The notes: generated by a model not told the origin, from the sequence alone. 59,798 bases of DNA from Sphingobium lactosutens DS20 (GCF_000445105.1 NZ_ATDP01000034.1:1-59798), one strand, 5' to 3'; positions 44,080 to 54,041 are shown, counted from the first letter of the stretch. Program-made: numbers and translations.

Positions 44080-47049
44080 CTATGCCACGAGTTTGAGGCG
44101 GGCCATGGGATCGTTGAGGGTGCGGAACTCGCCAGGGGAGAGCCGGTTTGCCCTTTGCCACAGATAGTCGCCGGTCAAACTGATATGCACCCAGCCCATC
44201 GGCGAGAGATGGGCAAGCAGCGCATCATCGAAGGTGCCGCCGGATGATTGGAGATGCTGGGCGGCCCTGTCCATATAGACGGTGTTCCAGTAAGAAATCG
44301 CCGCGATCAGCAGATTGAGGCCCGATGCCCGATATTCCTGATTCTCGATCGAGCGATCGGTGAACCGCCCCTGTCGGTTGGTGTAGATCGCGGCGGCAAG
44401 GGTATGACGTGCTTCGCCTTTATTGAGGCCGGCCTGGCAGGCGCGACGCAAGTCGGGCTGTTCAAGCCAGTCGAGCGCAAATAGCGTCCGCTCGATGCGG
44501 CCGAGTTCGGCCAGCGCAAAATCCAGCCTGTTCTGGCGCTTGTAGGCGGCCAGCTTGCGCAGGATCGCGGAGGGCGCAACGGCTCCTTCCTTAATGGAGG
44601 CGACGATCCTGACGATGTCATCCCAATCGGCTTCGATCGCCGCCGTCTTGATCGTGCGGCCCATGAGGCTTTCGATGCCTTTGTAGGTCGAAGGCGCGGC
44701 GATCGAGCCGAGTTTCCGGTCGGCGATGTCGCGCAGACGGGGCACGAACCGGAAGCCGAGAAGATGGCAAAGGGCAAAGACATGGTCCGTCGCGCCGCCG
44801 GTATCAGTGTAATGCTCATGCAGCGGTAGCGCGCCGGCGCCGAGCATCAGGCCATCCAGCACGTAGGGGGCCTCGCCGGCGGTGGCCGACATGATCCGCG
44901 ATCCGAACGAGGCAAAATGATCGGACAGGTGGGAGTAGATCTTCAGGCCCGGCTCGCTGCCATATTTCGCATTGATGTCGGCCGCCGCCGATCGGTTGCG
45001 GCCCGAGCGGAAGAACTGCCCATCGGAGGATGAACTAGTGCCGGCTCCCCAATGGCGCGTGAAAGGAAGATCATGGTGCGCGGCAACGATCATCCCCAAC
45101 GCGGCCTGATAGTTTTCGGGCGACAAATACCAGTTGTGGGTCCAGGCAAGCTGGGCGTAGCTCACCCCGTCGCTGGCGTTGGCCATGCGCTCTAGACCCA
45201 GATTCGATCCATCAGCGAGAATGGCGGCGAGGATCGCGTGCGGGTTGTCATGCTCCTTGCCGGACCGAAGATCGCGAAATGCGCTCAGGAACCCGGTGCG
45301 CTCGGCCACCTCGACCAGGAGTTCGGTGATCCGCACGCGCGGAAGCAAGGCGTCGAGCCTGCGATCGAGAGCCTCCGCCTCGGGTGGAGTGATCGCCGGC
45401 ATGGGTTGCAGCTTGAGCCGGTCGCGTTCGAGCGCCACGCCCGCGAGCCTGTTCGCCTTGAGTTGCTTGGCGAAACGGCGCAGCCGCCAGTCGAGCGTCC
45501 TTGCCCGCTCCTCCAGATAGGCGGCCGCATCGGTCTGGAATGGCAGGCTGTCGGCCACCTTATCGGCATCGCGTCGACTCAGCAAATAGGTGTCGAAGCG
45601 GCGATAATTGCGGGTTCCTTCGACCCATATGTCGCCGGCGCGCAACCGATCGCGCAGCGTGGCCATGATGGCCGTCTCGTATCGCCGGCGATCGACCTGG
45701 CCACCTTCGGTGATGAGGCGCTTCCACTGCCGGTTGGCGAATGGGAGCGGAACGCCCTCGGGCAGGCTGCGGGCCTTGCGGGCATTGGTATCGCGGATGA
45801 CCTCGATGGCCTTGATCAGTTGCGATCCGCTCCCCGATGCCTTGAACGTGAATGTATCGAGGAAAGCCGGGCTGAACCGCCGCAGCGTCGCATAGCGACC
45901 AGTCGCCGCGACAAGCGCATCTTCGCCCGCCAGCTCGGCCAGCGCATCGACCTGCGATTTGGCTGCGACCAGTCTGTGCCAGCCTACCGCTTCGTCGATC
46001 AGTTCGAGCGGATTACCGCCATGTTCGACCGCCTCTCCCAGCGCGGCGATCGTCGCGCCGAACAGCCGCATAAGTTCGCCGACCGAGCGGATGCTGTCCT
46101 GATAGCGCCTTTCCCGCCCGCGCCGCGCCCGTGTGAACAGGCTTCCGACAAGCCTGTCGAACATCTGGATCGCACCATCGGCGAGCCTGGCATCGAGGTC
46201 GATGACCGCCGCGATCAGCGTCGCGCGGCGCCTGTTAAGGCTATAATCGGAGAGCAGGAACGCCGGCGCAACGCCACCTTCGCGCATGAACTGCGCGAAC
46301 CGGAAGTCGGGGATTTTCGCGCCGATCGCCGGGTCGATGCCGATTCCGCGCACATAGCGTAGCCGTTCCAGCAGCCCGTTGATGTTCGCCGTGGTGGGCG
46401 CTTCCTCGAAATTGCGCAGCCAGGCCAGCGGCGTCATGCCGAAGTCGCTGTTGTTGACGATCAGATCATCGATCCGCGCCAGTTCGGCATGACCCAGGCT
46501 TTCGACAATGAGCGCCGCCGCGGCTTTGCGGGCGCGTGCCCTGCCGGCGAGGCCCGCACGTTCGAGCGTGTCTGCCGATGGAAGAATGAAGCGTTCCTGC
46601 TTCAGCCCCTCCATCAATGCGCGGACAATAGGTTCGCCCCGATCGGTCCGCTCCGCAGCTCTTGCGGCGAGATCGAGCGCGAGCGGTATATCCCCTCGCC
46701 GAAAAGGGTGTAGCCCCAGATGCCGTGCCGCAATGTCGGCATGATCGTTACGTGTTTGCGCGCGCTGGCCATAGTCGGCGAACGCATCAACATCGACGAA
46801 GAGCTGGGCGGCGAGATAGTGAAGGACCGCATCGGGGACGTCGACGTCGGGCTGCAAACCGAAGCCGGGATGCCGCATAAGCGCGATCTGCGTTGCCAGA
46901 CCGAGGCGGTTGGCAGGGCGATAGCGGCGACCGACCAGTTCGAGATCCTCGGCGGCAAGGGTATAGTGGCCGACGATCGCGGTTTCGTCATGGGGGATAT
47001 CGAACAGGCGACGCCTTTCTTCTCCGGTCAATAATCGCCGCCGCGCCAT
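44080..47049 (-). CDS. tnpA: Tn3-family transposase TnpA (chromate transposon)
   Basis: 989 residues, intact. N-terminal DUF4158-like DNA-binding part (LLTGEERRRLFDIPHDE), C-terminal Tn3 DDE domain with Asp in SSSSDGQFF, Asp in TDTGGATDHVFALCHLLGF and Glu in GLNKGEARHTLAAAI. Stop codon at 44080, just inside the left inverted repeat, the usual orientation with the 3' end next to a terminus. Divergent from tnpR. Clearly different from the first TnpA in the window. Confidence 0.95.
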   Translation of the reverse strand: MARRRLLTGEERRRLFDIPHDETAIVGHYTLAAEDLELVGRRYRPANRLGLATQIALMRHPGFGLQPDVDVPDAVLHYLAAQLFVDVDAFADYGQRAQTRNDHADIAARHLGLHPFRRGDIPLALDLAARAAERTDRGEPIVRALMEGLKQERFILPSADTLERAGLAGRARARKAAAALIVESLGHAELARIDDLIVNNSDFGMTPLAWLRNFEEAPTTANINGLLERLRYVRGIGIDPAIGAKIPDFRFAQFMREGGVAPAFLLSDYSLNRRRATLIAAVIDLDARLADGAIQMFDRLVGSLFTRARRGRERRYQDSIRSVGELMRLFGATIAALGEAVEHGGNPLELIDEAVGWHRLVAAKSQVDALAELAGEDALVAATGRYATLRRFSPAFLDTFTFKASGSGSQLIKAIEVIRDTNARKARSLPEGVPLPFANRQWKRLITEGGQVDRRRYETAIMATLRDRLRAGDIWVEGTRNYRRFDTYLLSRRDADKVADSLPFQTDAAAYLEERARTLDWRLRRFAKQLKANRLAGVALERDRLKLQPMPAITPPEAEALDRRLDALLPRVRITELLVEVAERTGFLSAFRDLRSGKEHDNPHAILAAILADGSNLGLERMANASDGVSYAQLAWTHNWYLSPENYQAALGMIVAAHHDLPFTRHWGAGTSSSSDGQFFRSGRNRSAAADINAKYGSEPGLKIYSHLSDHFASFGSRIMSATAGEAPYVLDGLMLGAGALPLHEHYTDTGGATDHVFALCHLLGFRFVPRLRDIADRKLGSIAAPSTYKGIESLMGRTIKTAAIEADWDDIVRIVASIKEGAVAPSAILRKLAAYKRQNRLDFALAELGRIERTLFALDWLEQPDLRRACQAGLNKGEARHTLAAAIYTNRQGRFTDRSIENQEYRASGLNLLIAAISYWNTVYMDRAAQHLQSSGGTFDDALLAHLSPMGWVHISLTGDYLWQRANRLSPGEFRTLNDPMARLKLVA

Positions 47050-47222
47050 CCTGCCTCCATCCCGAGTCGAGAGCGACAGGCTAGCGTCAATCTGGAGTAT
47101 AGCCTAACCGGACGTCAGGATGCAGCGGCGGTTTCTGTCAGGATAGGGTTATGGCAAGCATTTATTGACGCATGTTCCGCCGTGTCATAGAATTCAACCT
47201 GACATTTTGACCGGAGGCGGCG
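47050..47222. promoter_or_regulatory. res site / divergent promoter region of the transposon
   Basis: 173-bp spacer between divergent tnpA and tnpR. It holds repeated GTCAGGAT elements (CGTCAGGATGCAG, TGTCAGGATAGGG) and GTCATAGAATTCAACCTGAC with an inverted pair GTCA/TGAC, typical of resolvase-binding subsites. The boundaries of sites I-III are not resolved. Confidence 0.6.
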
Positions 47223-47783
47223 ATGAAAGGCCAGAGGATCGGTTACGTCCGGGTGAGCACATTCGATCAGAATGTCGATCGCCAGTTGGACGGGCAGTCG
47301 CTCGACCGGATTTTCACCGACAAGGCATCGGGCAAGGACATCAACCGCCCCGAACTCGATGCCATGCTCGCCTTCGCCCGCGAGGGTGACACCGTCGTGG
47401 TCCACAGCATGGATCGATTGGCGCGTAATCTCGACGATCTGCGCAAACTGGTTCAGTCCCTCACCAAAAGAGGCGTCCGGATCGAGTTCGTGAAGGAAAG
47501 CCTGGCCTTCTCGGGCGAGGATTCCCCGATGGCCAACCTGATGCTCTCGGTCATGGGTGCGTTCGCCGAATTCGAGCGCGCCCTGATCCGGGAGCGGCAG
47601 CGCGAAGGCATTGCGGTCGCCAGACAACGCGGTGCTTATCGCGGGCGGAAACGTTCCCTCTCCGACGAAATGGTCGCCGAGCTGCACCGCCGTGTTGATG
47701 ACGGCGAGCGCAAGGCCGTCATCGCCCGTGACCTGGGGATCAGTCGCGAAACCCTCTACCAGTATCTCCGCGCTGCCACCTGA
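47223..47783 (+). CDS. tnpR: Tn3-family resolvase TnpR
   Basis: 186 residues, normal for TnpR. Catalytic Ser12 in GYVRVSTFDQN, then VHSMDRLARNLDDLR and the E-helix MLSVMGAFAEFERALIRERQREG, and a C-terminal helix-turn-helix (ARDLGISRETLYQYL). A GGAGG lies 7 bases before the ATG. It resolves cointegrates at the res site in the preceding spacer. Confidence 0.95.
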   Translation: MKGQRIGYVRVSTFDQNVDRQLDGQSLDRIFTDKASGKDINRPELDAMLAFAREGDTVVVHSMDRLARNLDDLRKLVQSLTKRGVRIEFVKESLAFSGEDSPMANLMLSVMGAFAEFERALIRERQREGIAVARQRGAYRGRKRSLSDEMVAELHRRVDDGERKAVIARDLGISRETLYQYLRAAT

Positions 47784-47867
47784 GCCGGTTTCACCCAGCC
47801 TCGCTCACCCTTAGGCTTGTCTGATTGATACGACCAATGTCACGTCTCTTGAATTGCTTGAATCATA

Positions 47868-48947
47868 TCAATGAGGATTGGAGGTCTCCTTCGTCAAACG
47901 AATGGCAAGAGCGCGACCGATTGCCGCTGCGGCGACTGGCTGGACGGCGCTTGGCGGAAATGGTGCAACCGAACTAGCATTGATCTCGCAAAGCGCATAG
48001 GAGCCATCGCTGATGGCTTCACCAGGGCGAAATAGGAAGTCGGCGTCCCAAAGAAGCGGAAGATCGTGGTCGACGATCGACAGCAACCTTTGCATCTCTG
48101 GAATCCAGCGATCCTCCATCGCTTTCCGTAAGGCTGCGAAGCGCGTCACCTCCGGTCCGAACATGGCGCGGCCCATCGGCTGTGGGGTTGACGACGTTGT
48201 ATCAATGGCCGTTGGCGTCATCAGCGCAGTGATCAGGTTGTGCCCAAAGCCAACCACTCGGTGCCCGCACACGTAGCAGCGGACCATGCCCTCGGACGAC
48301 TGCGGCTGATAAGCCTGATCGATCAGCACGCCGCCGTCGTTTAGAAACGGCACCCACCTTTCCAAGCACTCGGCTAGGCTGATGCGCTCCGATTTGCTTC
48401 CTTGGCGGGCCTCTTGAACTTTCACCGACGTTTTCAAAGCCGGAGCGTTTCCCGCTTCGTCTAGTTGGACACGCCATACATTCCTGCCGCCGTTGCCGTA
48501 GTTCGGCTTCAGCACGCGCGGGCCTGCGGCAAGATGTTCGGGGAAACGAGCGCGAAGGCCTTCAGCGTCCACGTATCGATCGACATCGCTGCCCCATTCC
48601 ATGGATCGCGTTGTGTAGAGCACTTCCTTGACGCCGATTTTGGCGATCACGTCAGGATGCGCGCTGACGACAACGCCGCACCCCGCGACTTCGCGCAGCA
48701 TTGGATCGAGCTGCGAGCGGTCGCCTGAAATGTCCAACGGATTCACCCAGACCAGCACTGCGTCGCACGACAGCAGCTCGTCCCGAATCTCGCGAACCGC
48801 CTCGTCCCTGTACAGTACAGGCCTTGCGGTCGCCCCGAGCGCCCGCAAGGCCTGCATTATCGGCCACTGCCGGGCTTCATGAAAGCGATGCGTCCACTCG
48901 GCTGCTTGCCCACGCCAAAGAAGAGCGATGTTCGGGCCGGATGTCAT
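47868..48947 (-). CDS. ATP-grasp-like protein (Cj0069-type) in chromate cargo
   Basis: 359 residues from ATG 48947. It has the pattern of ATP-grasp proteins: N-terminal pre-ATP-grasp LLWRGQAAEW and VLVWVNPLDISGD, central VLKPNYGNGGRNVWRVQL (glycine-rich loop), and a C-terminal LLWDADFLFRPG then YALCEINASSVAPFP metal-binding region. The family often occurs beside chromate or metal genes, and its substrate is unknown. Opposite to tnpR and 3' of the SOD gene. An upstream extension of the frame to 49286 lies in the SOD gene and is not coding. Confidence 0.65.
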   Translation of the reverse strand: MTSGPNIALLWRGQAAEWTHRFHEARQWPIMQALRALGATARPVLYRDEAVREIRDELLSCDAVLVWVNPLDISGDRSQLDPMLREVAGCGVVVSAHPDVIAKIGVKEVLYTTRSMEWGSDVDRYVDAEGLRARFPEHLAAGPRVLKPNYGNGGRNVWRVQLDEAGNAPALKTSVKVQEARQGSKSERISLAECLERWVPFLNDGGVLIDQAYQPQSSEGMVRCYVCGHRVVGFGHNLITALMTPTAIDTTSSTPQPMGRAMFGPEVTRFAALRKAMEDRWIPEMQRLLSIVDHDLPLLWDADFLFRPGEAISDGSYALCEINASSVAPFPPSAVQPVAAAAIGRALAIRLTKETSNPH

Positions 48948-49035
48948 TGTTGCATCTCCCCATCGGACCTGTCCCCTTTGTGGTCGCGAACTCAGGTGTC
49001 GCGCAGCAGTGGGTGTTAAGCCACGGCGGTCGGGT

Positions 49036-49767
49036 TCAGCCGCCGCCGCGCAAAGCCGCGGCATAGCGCCGGTCGACCACTTCCCAGTCGATGTTGCGGA
49101 AGAAGGCGTCGACATATTTGGCGGCGGCGGTGCCGTAATCCATGTGGAAACTGTGCTCGTACATATCGAGCGCGAGCAGCGGCACGCCGGCAATCGCACC
49201 GTGCATATGATCCCACGCCCAATGGTTGTGCAGCGAGCGCGTGTGGAGATTGTAGACGAGCACGCACCAGCCCGATCCGCCGGCAAGGCTCATCCCGGTA
49301 CGGCGGAAGTCGGCTTCCCAGCGGTCGAACGAGCCGAACGCCGCGCCCAGCGCGTCGCGGATGGAACCGGCTGCCTGGCCGTTGCCGCCGAGCCCGTCGA
49401 AATAGACCTCATGGAGCACGACCGAGCCGGTGCGGTGCAGCTCCTCGCGCTTCAATCCGCCATAGACCACCGGCGGCAGGTCCGTGTCAGCGAGCGCGGC
49501 GGCAAGTCGTGTCTCGATCATATTCAGGGCCTTGACCGAGCCCGCATAATTGTTCTCGTGGTGCGATGTGATCAGCCTTTCGGAGAGGCCGTGAAGCCTG
49601 GCGGGATTGAACCTGAGCGGCTTGACCTGATGATTTCCGGCAAAGGCGGGGACAGCCGCCGGCGCTGCGGCCGGCGTCTGCGCAGAGGCTTCGTTGATAG
49701 TCATGGCGGCGGCTCCGATGCCAAGAGTTGCGATTGCACTGCGTCGGGAAAGATGGTCGATCGTCAC
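49036..49767 (-). CDS. Fe/Mn superoxide dismutase, Tat-exported
   Basis: 243 residues. An N-terminal twin-arginine motif ([10 protein letters not shown]) and signal precede a linker of Ala/Pro. The SOD body has [31 protein letters not shown], and the metal-binding [16 protein letters not shown] (Asp and His ligands). Export by Tat folds the metal enzyme in the cytoplasm and places it in the periplasm. It lies 11 bp after chrA in the same direction, so it is co-expressed with the chromate efflux pump, as in several chrBAC-type operons where the SOD is ChrC-like. Confidence 0.9.
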   Translation of the reverse strand: MTIDHLSRRSAIATLGIGAAAMTINEASAQTPAAAPAAVPAFAGNHQVKPLRFNPARLHGLSERLITSHHENNYAGSVKALNMIETRLAAALADTDLPPVVYGGLKREELHRTGSVVLHEVYFDGLGGNGQAAGSIRDALGAAFGSFDRWEADFRRTGMSLAGGSGWCVLVYNLHTRSLHNHWAWDHMHGAIAGVPLLALDMYEHSFHMDYGTAAAKYVDAFFRNIDWEVVDRRYAAALRGGG

Positions 49768-49778
49768 GCGTCACTCCT

Positions 49779-51176
49779 TCAGATGATCATTACATATGCG
49801 GCCCCGAGGACCGAGCAGACGCCGAGCACCGGCAGCATGCCGGCCTTGAACCGGAACATGGCGAGTATCGCACCCACCGCGAGCGCCAGCGCCGGCCAGT
49901 TGACGGACGTTAGGACTGGGAGATCGATGGTGCCGGCTGCGAACGGCACTTCGCGGACTTGCTCGAACAGAGTGTGGATACCAAACCAGACCGCCAGATT
50001 GAGGATCACGCCGACCACTGCGGCGGTGATCGCCGAAAGCGCGGCCGACAATGCGCGGTTGCCGCGCAGCCGCTCGATGAATGGCGCGCCGGCGAAGATC
50101 CACAGGAAGCATGGCAGGAAGGTAACCCAGGTGGTGAGGATTGCGCCGAAGGTCGCGGCGACGAGCGGCGGCAGCCCGGTCGCTTCGCGGAAGGCCGCGA
50201 GGAAGCCGACGAACTGCGTCACCATGATCAGCGGCCCGGGCGTGGTCTCGGCCATGCCGAGCCCGTCGAGCATCTCGCCGGGCTGGAGCCAGCCATAGGT
50301 CTCGACTGCCTCCTGCGCGACATAGGCGAGCACCGCATAGGCGCCGCCGAAGGTCACCACCGCCATCTGGCTGAAGAAGGTGGCGATGCGGCTGAACACG
50401 TCGTCGGGGCCGAACGCGAACAGCAGCGCTGCGACCGGCCCGAGCCAGAGCAGCAGCAGGACGCCGGAGATGCGCAGCGACCAAGAGAGGTTCGGCCGGG
50501 CATGGTCGGGAAGGCCCTCGCCAAGAGCGGTGTCGCGGTCGTGGATTATCTCAGCGCCGGCGGGACCATGTCCGCCGCCGCCCTTGAATGCGGCGTAACC
50601 AGCGCGGCCACCGAAGAAGCCGATCAGCGCGGCGGCAAGCACGATCAGCGGGAAGGGCACGTCGAGCACGAAGATCGCGACGAACGCCAGCGCGGCAAAA
50701 CCGCGCATGACGTTGTTCTTCAAGGCACGCGAACCCACCCGGACCACCGCCTGTAGCACCACCGCCAGCACGGCGGCCTTCAATCCGAAGAACAATCCCT
50801 CGACCAGCGCCACTTCGCCGAGCAGCACATAGACATAGCTGAGCCCTAAAATCGCGAGGAAGCCGGGCAGCACGAATAGCGCGCCCGCGACCAGGCCGCC
50901 CTTGGTCTTATGGAGCAACCAGCCAATATAGACAGCTAGCTGTTGCGCTTCAGGGCCGGGCAGCAGCATGCAATAGTTGAGCGCGTGGAGGAACCGCTCC
51001 TCGCCGATCCAGCGCTTCTCCTCGACCAGGATGCGATGCATCACCGCTATCTGGCCCGCCGGTCCGCCGAAGCTGAGCAGCGCGACCCTGATCCAGACGC
51101 GCACCGCCTCGCCAAAGCTGATGCCGTGCTCGTGCAGCGTCTCGACTGCGATTTCAGCGCGTGCGCTGGCCTCCAT
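49779..51176 (-). CDS. chrA: ChrA chromate efflux transporter
   Basis: 465 residues with two CHR domains, the long-chain ChrA type. First domain: VALLSFGGPAGQIAVMHRILV then MLLPGPEAQQLAVYIGW; second: AVVTFGGAYAVLAYVAQEAV then AETTPGPLIMVTQFVGF. About ten membrane segments. It exports chromate from the cytoplasm. 2 bp after chrB, with SOD following. Confidence 0.95.
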   Translation of the reverse strand: MEASARAEIAVETLHEHGISFGEAVRVWIRVALLSFGGPAGQIAVMHRILVEEKRWIGEERFLHALNYCMLLPGPEAQQLAVYIGWLLHKTKGGLVAGALFVLPGFLAILGLSYVYVLLGEVALVEGLFFGLKAAVLAVVLQAVVRVGSRALKNNVMRGFAALAFVAIFVLDVPFPLIVLAAALIGFFGGRAGYAAFKGGGGHGPAGAEIIHDRDTALGEGLPDHARPNLSWSLRISGVLLLLWLGPVAALLFAFGPDDVFSRIATFFSQMAVVTFGGAYAVLAYVAQEAVETYGWLQPGEMLDGLGMAETTPGPLIMVTQFVGFLAAFREATGLPPLVAATFGAILTTWVTFLPCFLWIFAGAPFIERLRGNRALSAALSAITAAVVGVILNLAVWFGIHTLFEQVREVPFAAGTIDLPVLTSVNWPALALAVGAILAMFRFKAGMLPVLGVCSVLGAAYVMII

Positions 51177-51178
51177 CT

Positions 51179-52129
51179 TTAGTCCTCTTTTCGCCGGGTG
51201 AAGTGAGCATAGAATCCGTCGAGCGCGGTCGATCCGCGCGCGATCCGCTCCTCGTCGTCGTCGGTGCCGGCACAGATGCCGGCGATAAGCGCGCTCACTC
51301 CCGGAGTTTCCGGGCGCTCGAACCGAGCATCGGCAATATCAAGGTCGTGAACAATTTCGCCGAGCGCCCGCAGCGCGGGGTCGGTCTCGAGACCGGTGAG
51401 GAACACCAAGGTCTCGAAGGAGCAGCGGTCGCCTTCGTGGGTGAACTCAGCGTCCGCCATGTCGAACCTCAGTTCGTCAGGCTCCGGCACATATCCTTTG
51501 CCCTCGACGAACTTGAAGCTCGCCTCGGGGTCGATGAAGCGGCGAATGAGCCAGGCGGACGCGATGCGATCGACATGGACATGGCGGCGCGTCACCCAAA
51601 CGCGGCGCTTTAGCTCCGCCGGGGTCAGCTCGGGCGCACCGGGGCCGCTCACATCGGGATGTTGGTGAGAGCGGCGGTCCGCCTCGGTGATGGCGGCCTG
51701 TGCCGCCTGCCGACCATGCGCACCGAAAAAGTCGATCGCGGCGACCTCGTTCAGGCGTTTGCGCAGGCGGCCCACATCCGCCGCCGCGACATACTCGCCC
51801 TCACACAGCGCGCGCGCCTCGCGTGCCAACTCCTCATAGTCGGCGTCACGCGCAGCGTCGAACACTCCGCGCAGCTCCGCATCGCCCATGCCGCCGACAA
51901 GGCGCGCTTCGAGGATCAGCGCCTCGCCGCCATTTTCGGTGATCTCGCGATGCAGTTCTTCGAACAGCGCGCGCGTGTCCTCGCGATTGGGGAGCGCATG
52001 GACGGCGTTCTTGAGCGGCGCGGCCCCGATCGCCTGCAAACGCCGCCAGACCTTCACCCGCAAATAGGCAGGCTTAGCCGGAAGCTGCGGGATCAGGAGC
52101 AACCAAGGGGAAGCTTGTGTGTTTGTCAT
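51179..52129 (-). CDS. chrB: ChrB chromate-sensing regulator
   Basis: 316 residues. The C-terminal ChrB domain has VWVTRRHVHVDRIASAWLIRRFIDP and EGDRCSFETLVFLTGLE. ChrB senses chromate and regulates the chr operon. First gene of the leftward chrBA-SOD operon, two bases before chrA. The start at 52129 faces the divergent DUF1259 gene. Confidence 0.92.
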   Translation of the reverse strand: MTNTQASPWLLLIPQLPAKPAYLRVKVWRRLQAIGAAPLKNAVHALPNREDTRALFEELHREITENGGEALILEARLVGGMGDAELRGVFDAARDADYEELAREARALCEGEYVAAADVGRLRKRLNEVAAIDFFGAHGRQAAQAAITEADRRSHQHPDVSGPGAPELTPAELKRRVWVTRRHVHVDRIASAWLIRRFIDPEASFKFVEGKGYVPEPDELRFDMADAEFTHEGDRCSFETLVFLTGLETDPALRALGEIVHDLDIADARFERPETPGVSALIAGICAGTDDDEERIARGSTALDGFYAHFTRRKED

Positions 52130-52297
52130 AGTTGTATCGTCACTAGCCTACAAGTGTAAGGGTTGCATCACAAGCCTCATGAGCATAGGACTGCTTATCC
52201 CGAAGAAAGAAACCGGAGCGCAATGTCGCGGCTCGCCGGCGGCGCGCTCGCATGACGTGAGGCTTTCCGTGTCGAGTGCGCTGATGAAGGATCAATT
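52130..52297. promoter_or_regulatory. Divergent chrB/DUF1259 control region
   Basis: 168 bp between divergent genes. TACAAGTGTA at 52149-52158 is a near-palindrome (TACA-N2-TGTA) about 20 bp above the chrB start. It could be a ChrB operator. No other clear element. Confidence 0.35.
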
Positions 52298-53188
52298 ATG
52301 CTGAAAAAGACCATCGCCTTGGGATTCGCCAGCCTCCTGCTGGCAAGCCCGGCATGGGCAGCGCCGGACTGGTCGGCTGTCGACCGGGCGATAGGACGAG
52401 CGGGGGCCGAACAGCCGGGGGGCGTTCACCGCTACAGCTTCCCGCGTTCGGACCTGAGCGTCACGCTGGATGGGGTGACGATCAAGCCCTCCCTCGCGCT
52501 CGGCTCTTGGGCGGCGTTTCAGCCGATGGGCGACGAGGCGATGGTGATGGGCGATCTCGTGCTGACCCACGACGAGGTGAACCCCGTTTTGAGCCGCCTG
52601 CTCGCAAGCGGTTTTACGATCACCGCGCTCCACAATCACCTGCTCCGCTCTTCGCCTGCGACCATGTACATGCACATTGCCGGCCACGGCGACCCGGTGA
52701 AGCTCGCGGCCGCGCTCCGGCAAGCGCTATCAGCCAGTCGGACCCCGCTCGCCGCGCCGCAATCGCCTTCGGCCAGCGCAGCCGCATCGCGGCTCGACCT
52801 CGATGTGGCCGCGCTCAACCGGTTGATGGGCGGTGAGGGCAAGACGGCCGGTGGCATCCTCCAATACAGCTTTCCGCGCGCCGAGCGGCTGATGGACGGC
52901 GATATGGAGACTCCGCCGACGATGGGCACGGCGACCGCGATCAACTTTCAGCCAACCGGGGACGGCCGAGCCGCCATCACCGGCGATTTCGTACTTGTCG
53001 CAAACGAGGTCGATCCGGTCCTGCGCGTGCTGCGGACGAACGGGATCGAGGTCACGGCGCTGCATAATCATATGCTAAACGACGAGCCGCGGCTGTTCTT
53101 CATGCACTTCTGGGCCAACGACGACGCAGCCAAGCTCGCCCGTGGGCTGCGCGCGGCGCTCGACAGGATGAACAATCAGAGGAGTTGA
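52298..53188 (+). CDS. DUF1259 tandem-repeat secreted protein
   Basis: 296 residues with a signal peptide (KKTIALGFASLLLASPAWAA). Two tandem DUF1259 repeats, each starting with a helical DRAIG/NRLMG and ending in the motifs ITALHNHLL and VTALHNHML; the second ends in MHFWANDDAAKLARGL. The conserved His-Asn-His suggests metal or substrate binding. DUF1259 genes recur beside chrBA in many proteobacteria. Divergent from chrB. Confidence 0.88.
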   Translation: MLKKTIALGFASLLLASPAWAAPDWSAVDRAIGRAGAEQPGGVHRYSFPRSDLSVTLDGVTIKPSLALGSWAAFQPMGDEAMVMGDLVLTHDEVNPVLSRLLASGFTITALHNHLLRSSPATMYMHIAGHGDPVKLAAALRQALSASRTPLAAPQSPSASAAASRLDLDVAALNRLMGGEGKTAGGILQYSFPRAERLMDGDMETPPTMGTATAINFQPTGDGRAAITGDFVLVANEVDPVLRVLRTNGIEVTALHNHMLNDEPRLFFMHFWANDDAAKLARGLRAALDRMNNQRS

Positions 53189-53265
53189 ACTCGGACGACG
53201 GCTCATTGGGCCGTAACCGCCGCCCGCCCGACCCCACGGCCCTTATGCAGGAAGTGGAATGGAAC

Positions 53266-53589
53266 ATGGCTAGCAAACGAACTCTCACTGTTGTCGCAGG
53301 CGTGGGCGCGGCCGCGCTGGCGATCGCGGGCGTGGCGATCGCGCAAAACCACGAGGCGAACGAAAACCGGATAATCGGCAAGCACAGCGAACGAGACATC
53401 CCGCTTGCTCAGGTGCCCGAGGCCGCGATGAACGCGGCACGCGCGCAACTCGCGTCAATAAGCAAAGCGGAGCAAGTCACCCGAAAGGCGGACGGAAGCA
53501 CGCTCTATGAAATCAAGGGCAAGAACAGCGACGGAAAGACGATCGAACTGTTCGTCACGCCCGAAGGCCAGGTGCTCGGCCGCGAATGA
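53266..53589 (+). CDS. Secreted PepSY-like protein
   Basis: About 107 residues with a signal peptide (LTVVAGVGAAALAIAGVAIAQ). Its C-terminal half ([21 protein letters not shown] then TLYEIKGKNSDGKTIELFVTPEGQVLGRE) has the PepSY pattern. ATG 53266 is chosen because of its AGGAA site; earlier in-frame Mets at 53245 and 53185 are possible. Function in the cargo is unknown. Confidence 0.7.
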   Translation: MASKRTLTVVAGVGAAALAIAGVAIAQNHEANENRIIGKHSERDIPLAQVPEAAMNAARAQLASISKAEQVTRKADGSTLYEIKGKNSDGKTIELFVTPEGQVLGRE

Positions 53590-53664
53590 TGGATCAGCAC
53601 GGGGCGCCGGCCGTCGAGGGCCGTGCGCCCCTTCCGAAATGATACTGCGGAATAGGAGACGAAA

Positions 53665-53991
53665 ATGCGGCCAAGGCGATGGATATTGTTATGCGCCGCT
53701 TTGGCCGCCCTGCCTGATAGTGCGATCGGCCAAACCGAACCCGCGTCGGCGACGGGCTCGGCGTTGTTCGTAAGCTGTCAAGCGAATGAGCCGCGATGCG
53801 GCGCTTACCTCCAAGGCGTGCTCGACATGATGATCGTCGCGCGAAAAGCGGAATGCCGCGCTCCACGCTATGACCGATCGGCGCTGCGCGCGGCATATTT
53901 ACGCTGGGCGGAGCAGAATAGCTATTTTATGAGTGTTCATATGGTGGCCGGAGCTGAACGCTCGTTAGCGAAGGCTTGGCCATGTCAGTAG
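53665..53991 (+). CDS. Rap1a/Tai-like secreted protein
   Basis: 108 residues with a signal peptide (RRWILLCAALAALPDSAIGQ). VSCQANEPRCGAYLQGVLDMMI carries two cysteines and the GYIxGV-like core of the Rap1a/Tai family, with a third and fourth Cys at ECRAP and AWPCQ. Members include immunity proteins, but many are of unknown role. A GGAGACGAAA site is just upstream. Last cargo gene before the right repeat. Confidence 0.7.
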   Translation: MRPRRWILLCAALAALPDSAIGQTEPASATGSALFVSCQANEPRCGAYLQGVLDMMIVARKAECRAPRYDRSALRAAYLRWAEQNSYFMSVHMVAGAERSLAKAWPCQ

Positions 53992-54010
53992 CATCGTACC
54001 CCGCGGCGTA

Positions 54011-54041
54011 GCCTGCCCGGCGGCTGCCTTTGAGGGCAGGC
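54011..54041 (+). terminator. Stem-loop after the cargo genes
   Basis: GCCTGCCC (54011-54018) pairs with GGGCAGGC (54034-54041). No T tract follows, so termination is uncertain. Confidence 0.4.

Noticed and set aside
48928..50298. A 456-codon plus-strand frame over SOD and chrA
   Set aside because: Antisense shadow of the well-supported SOD and chrA genes.
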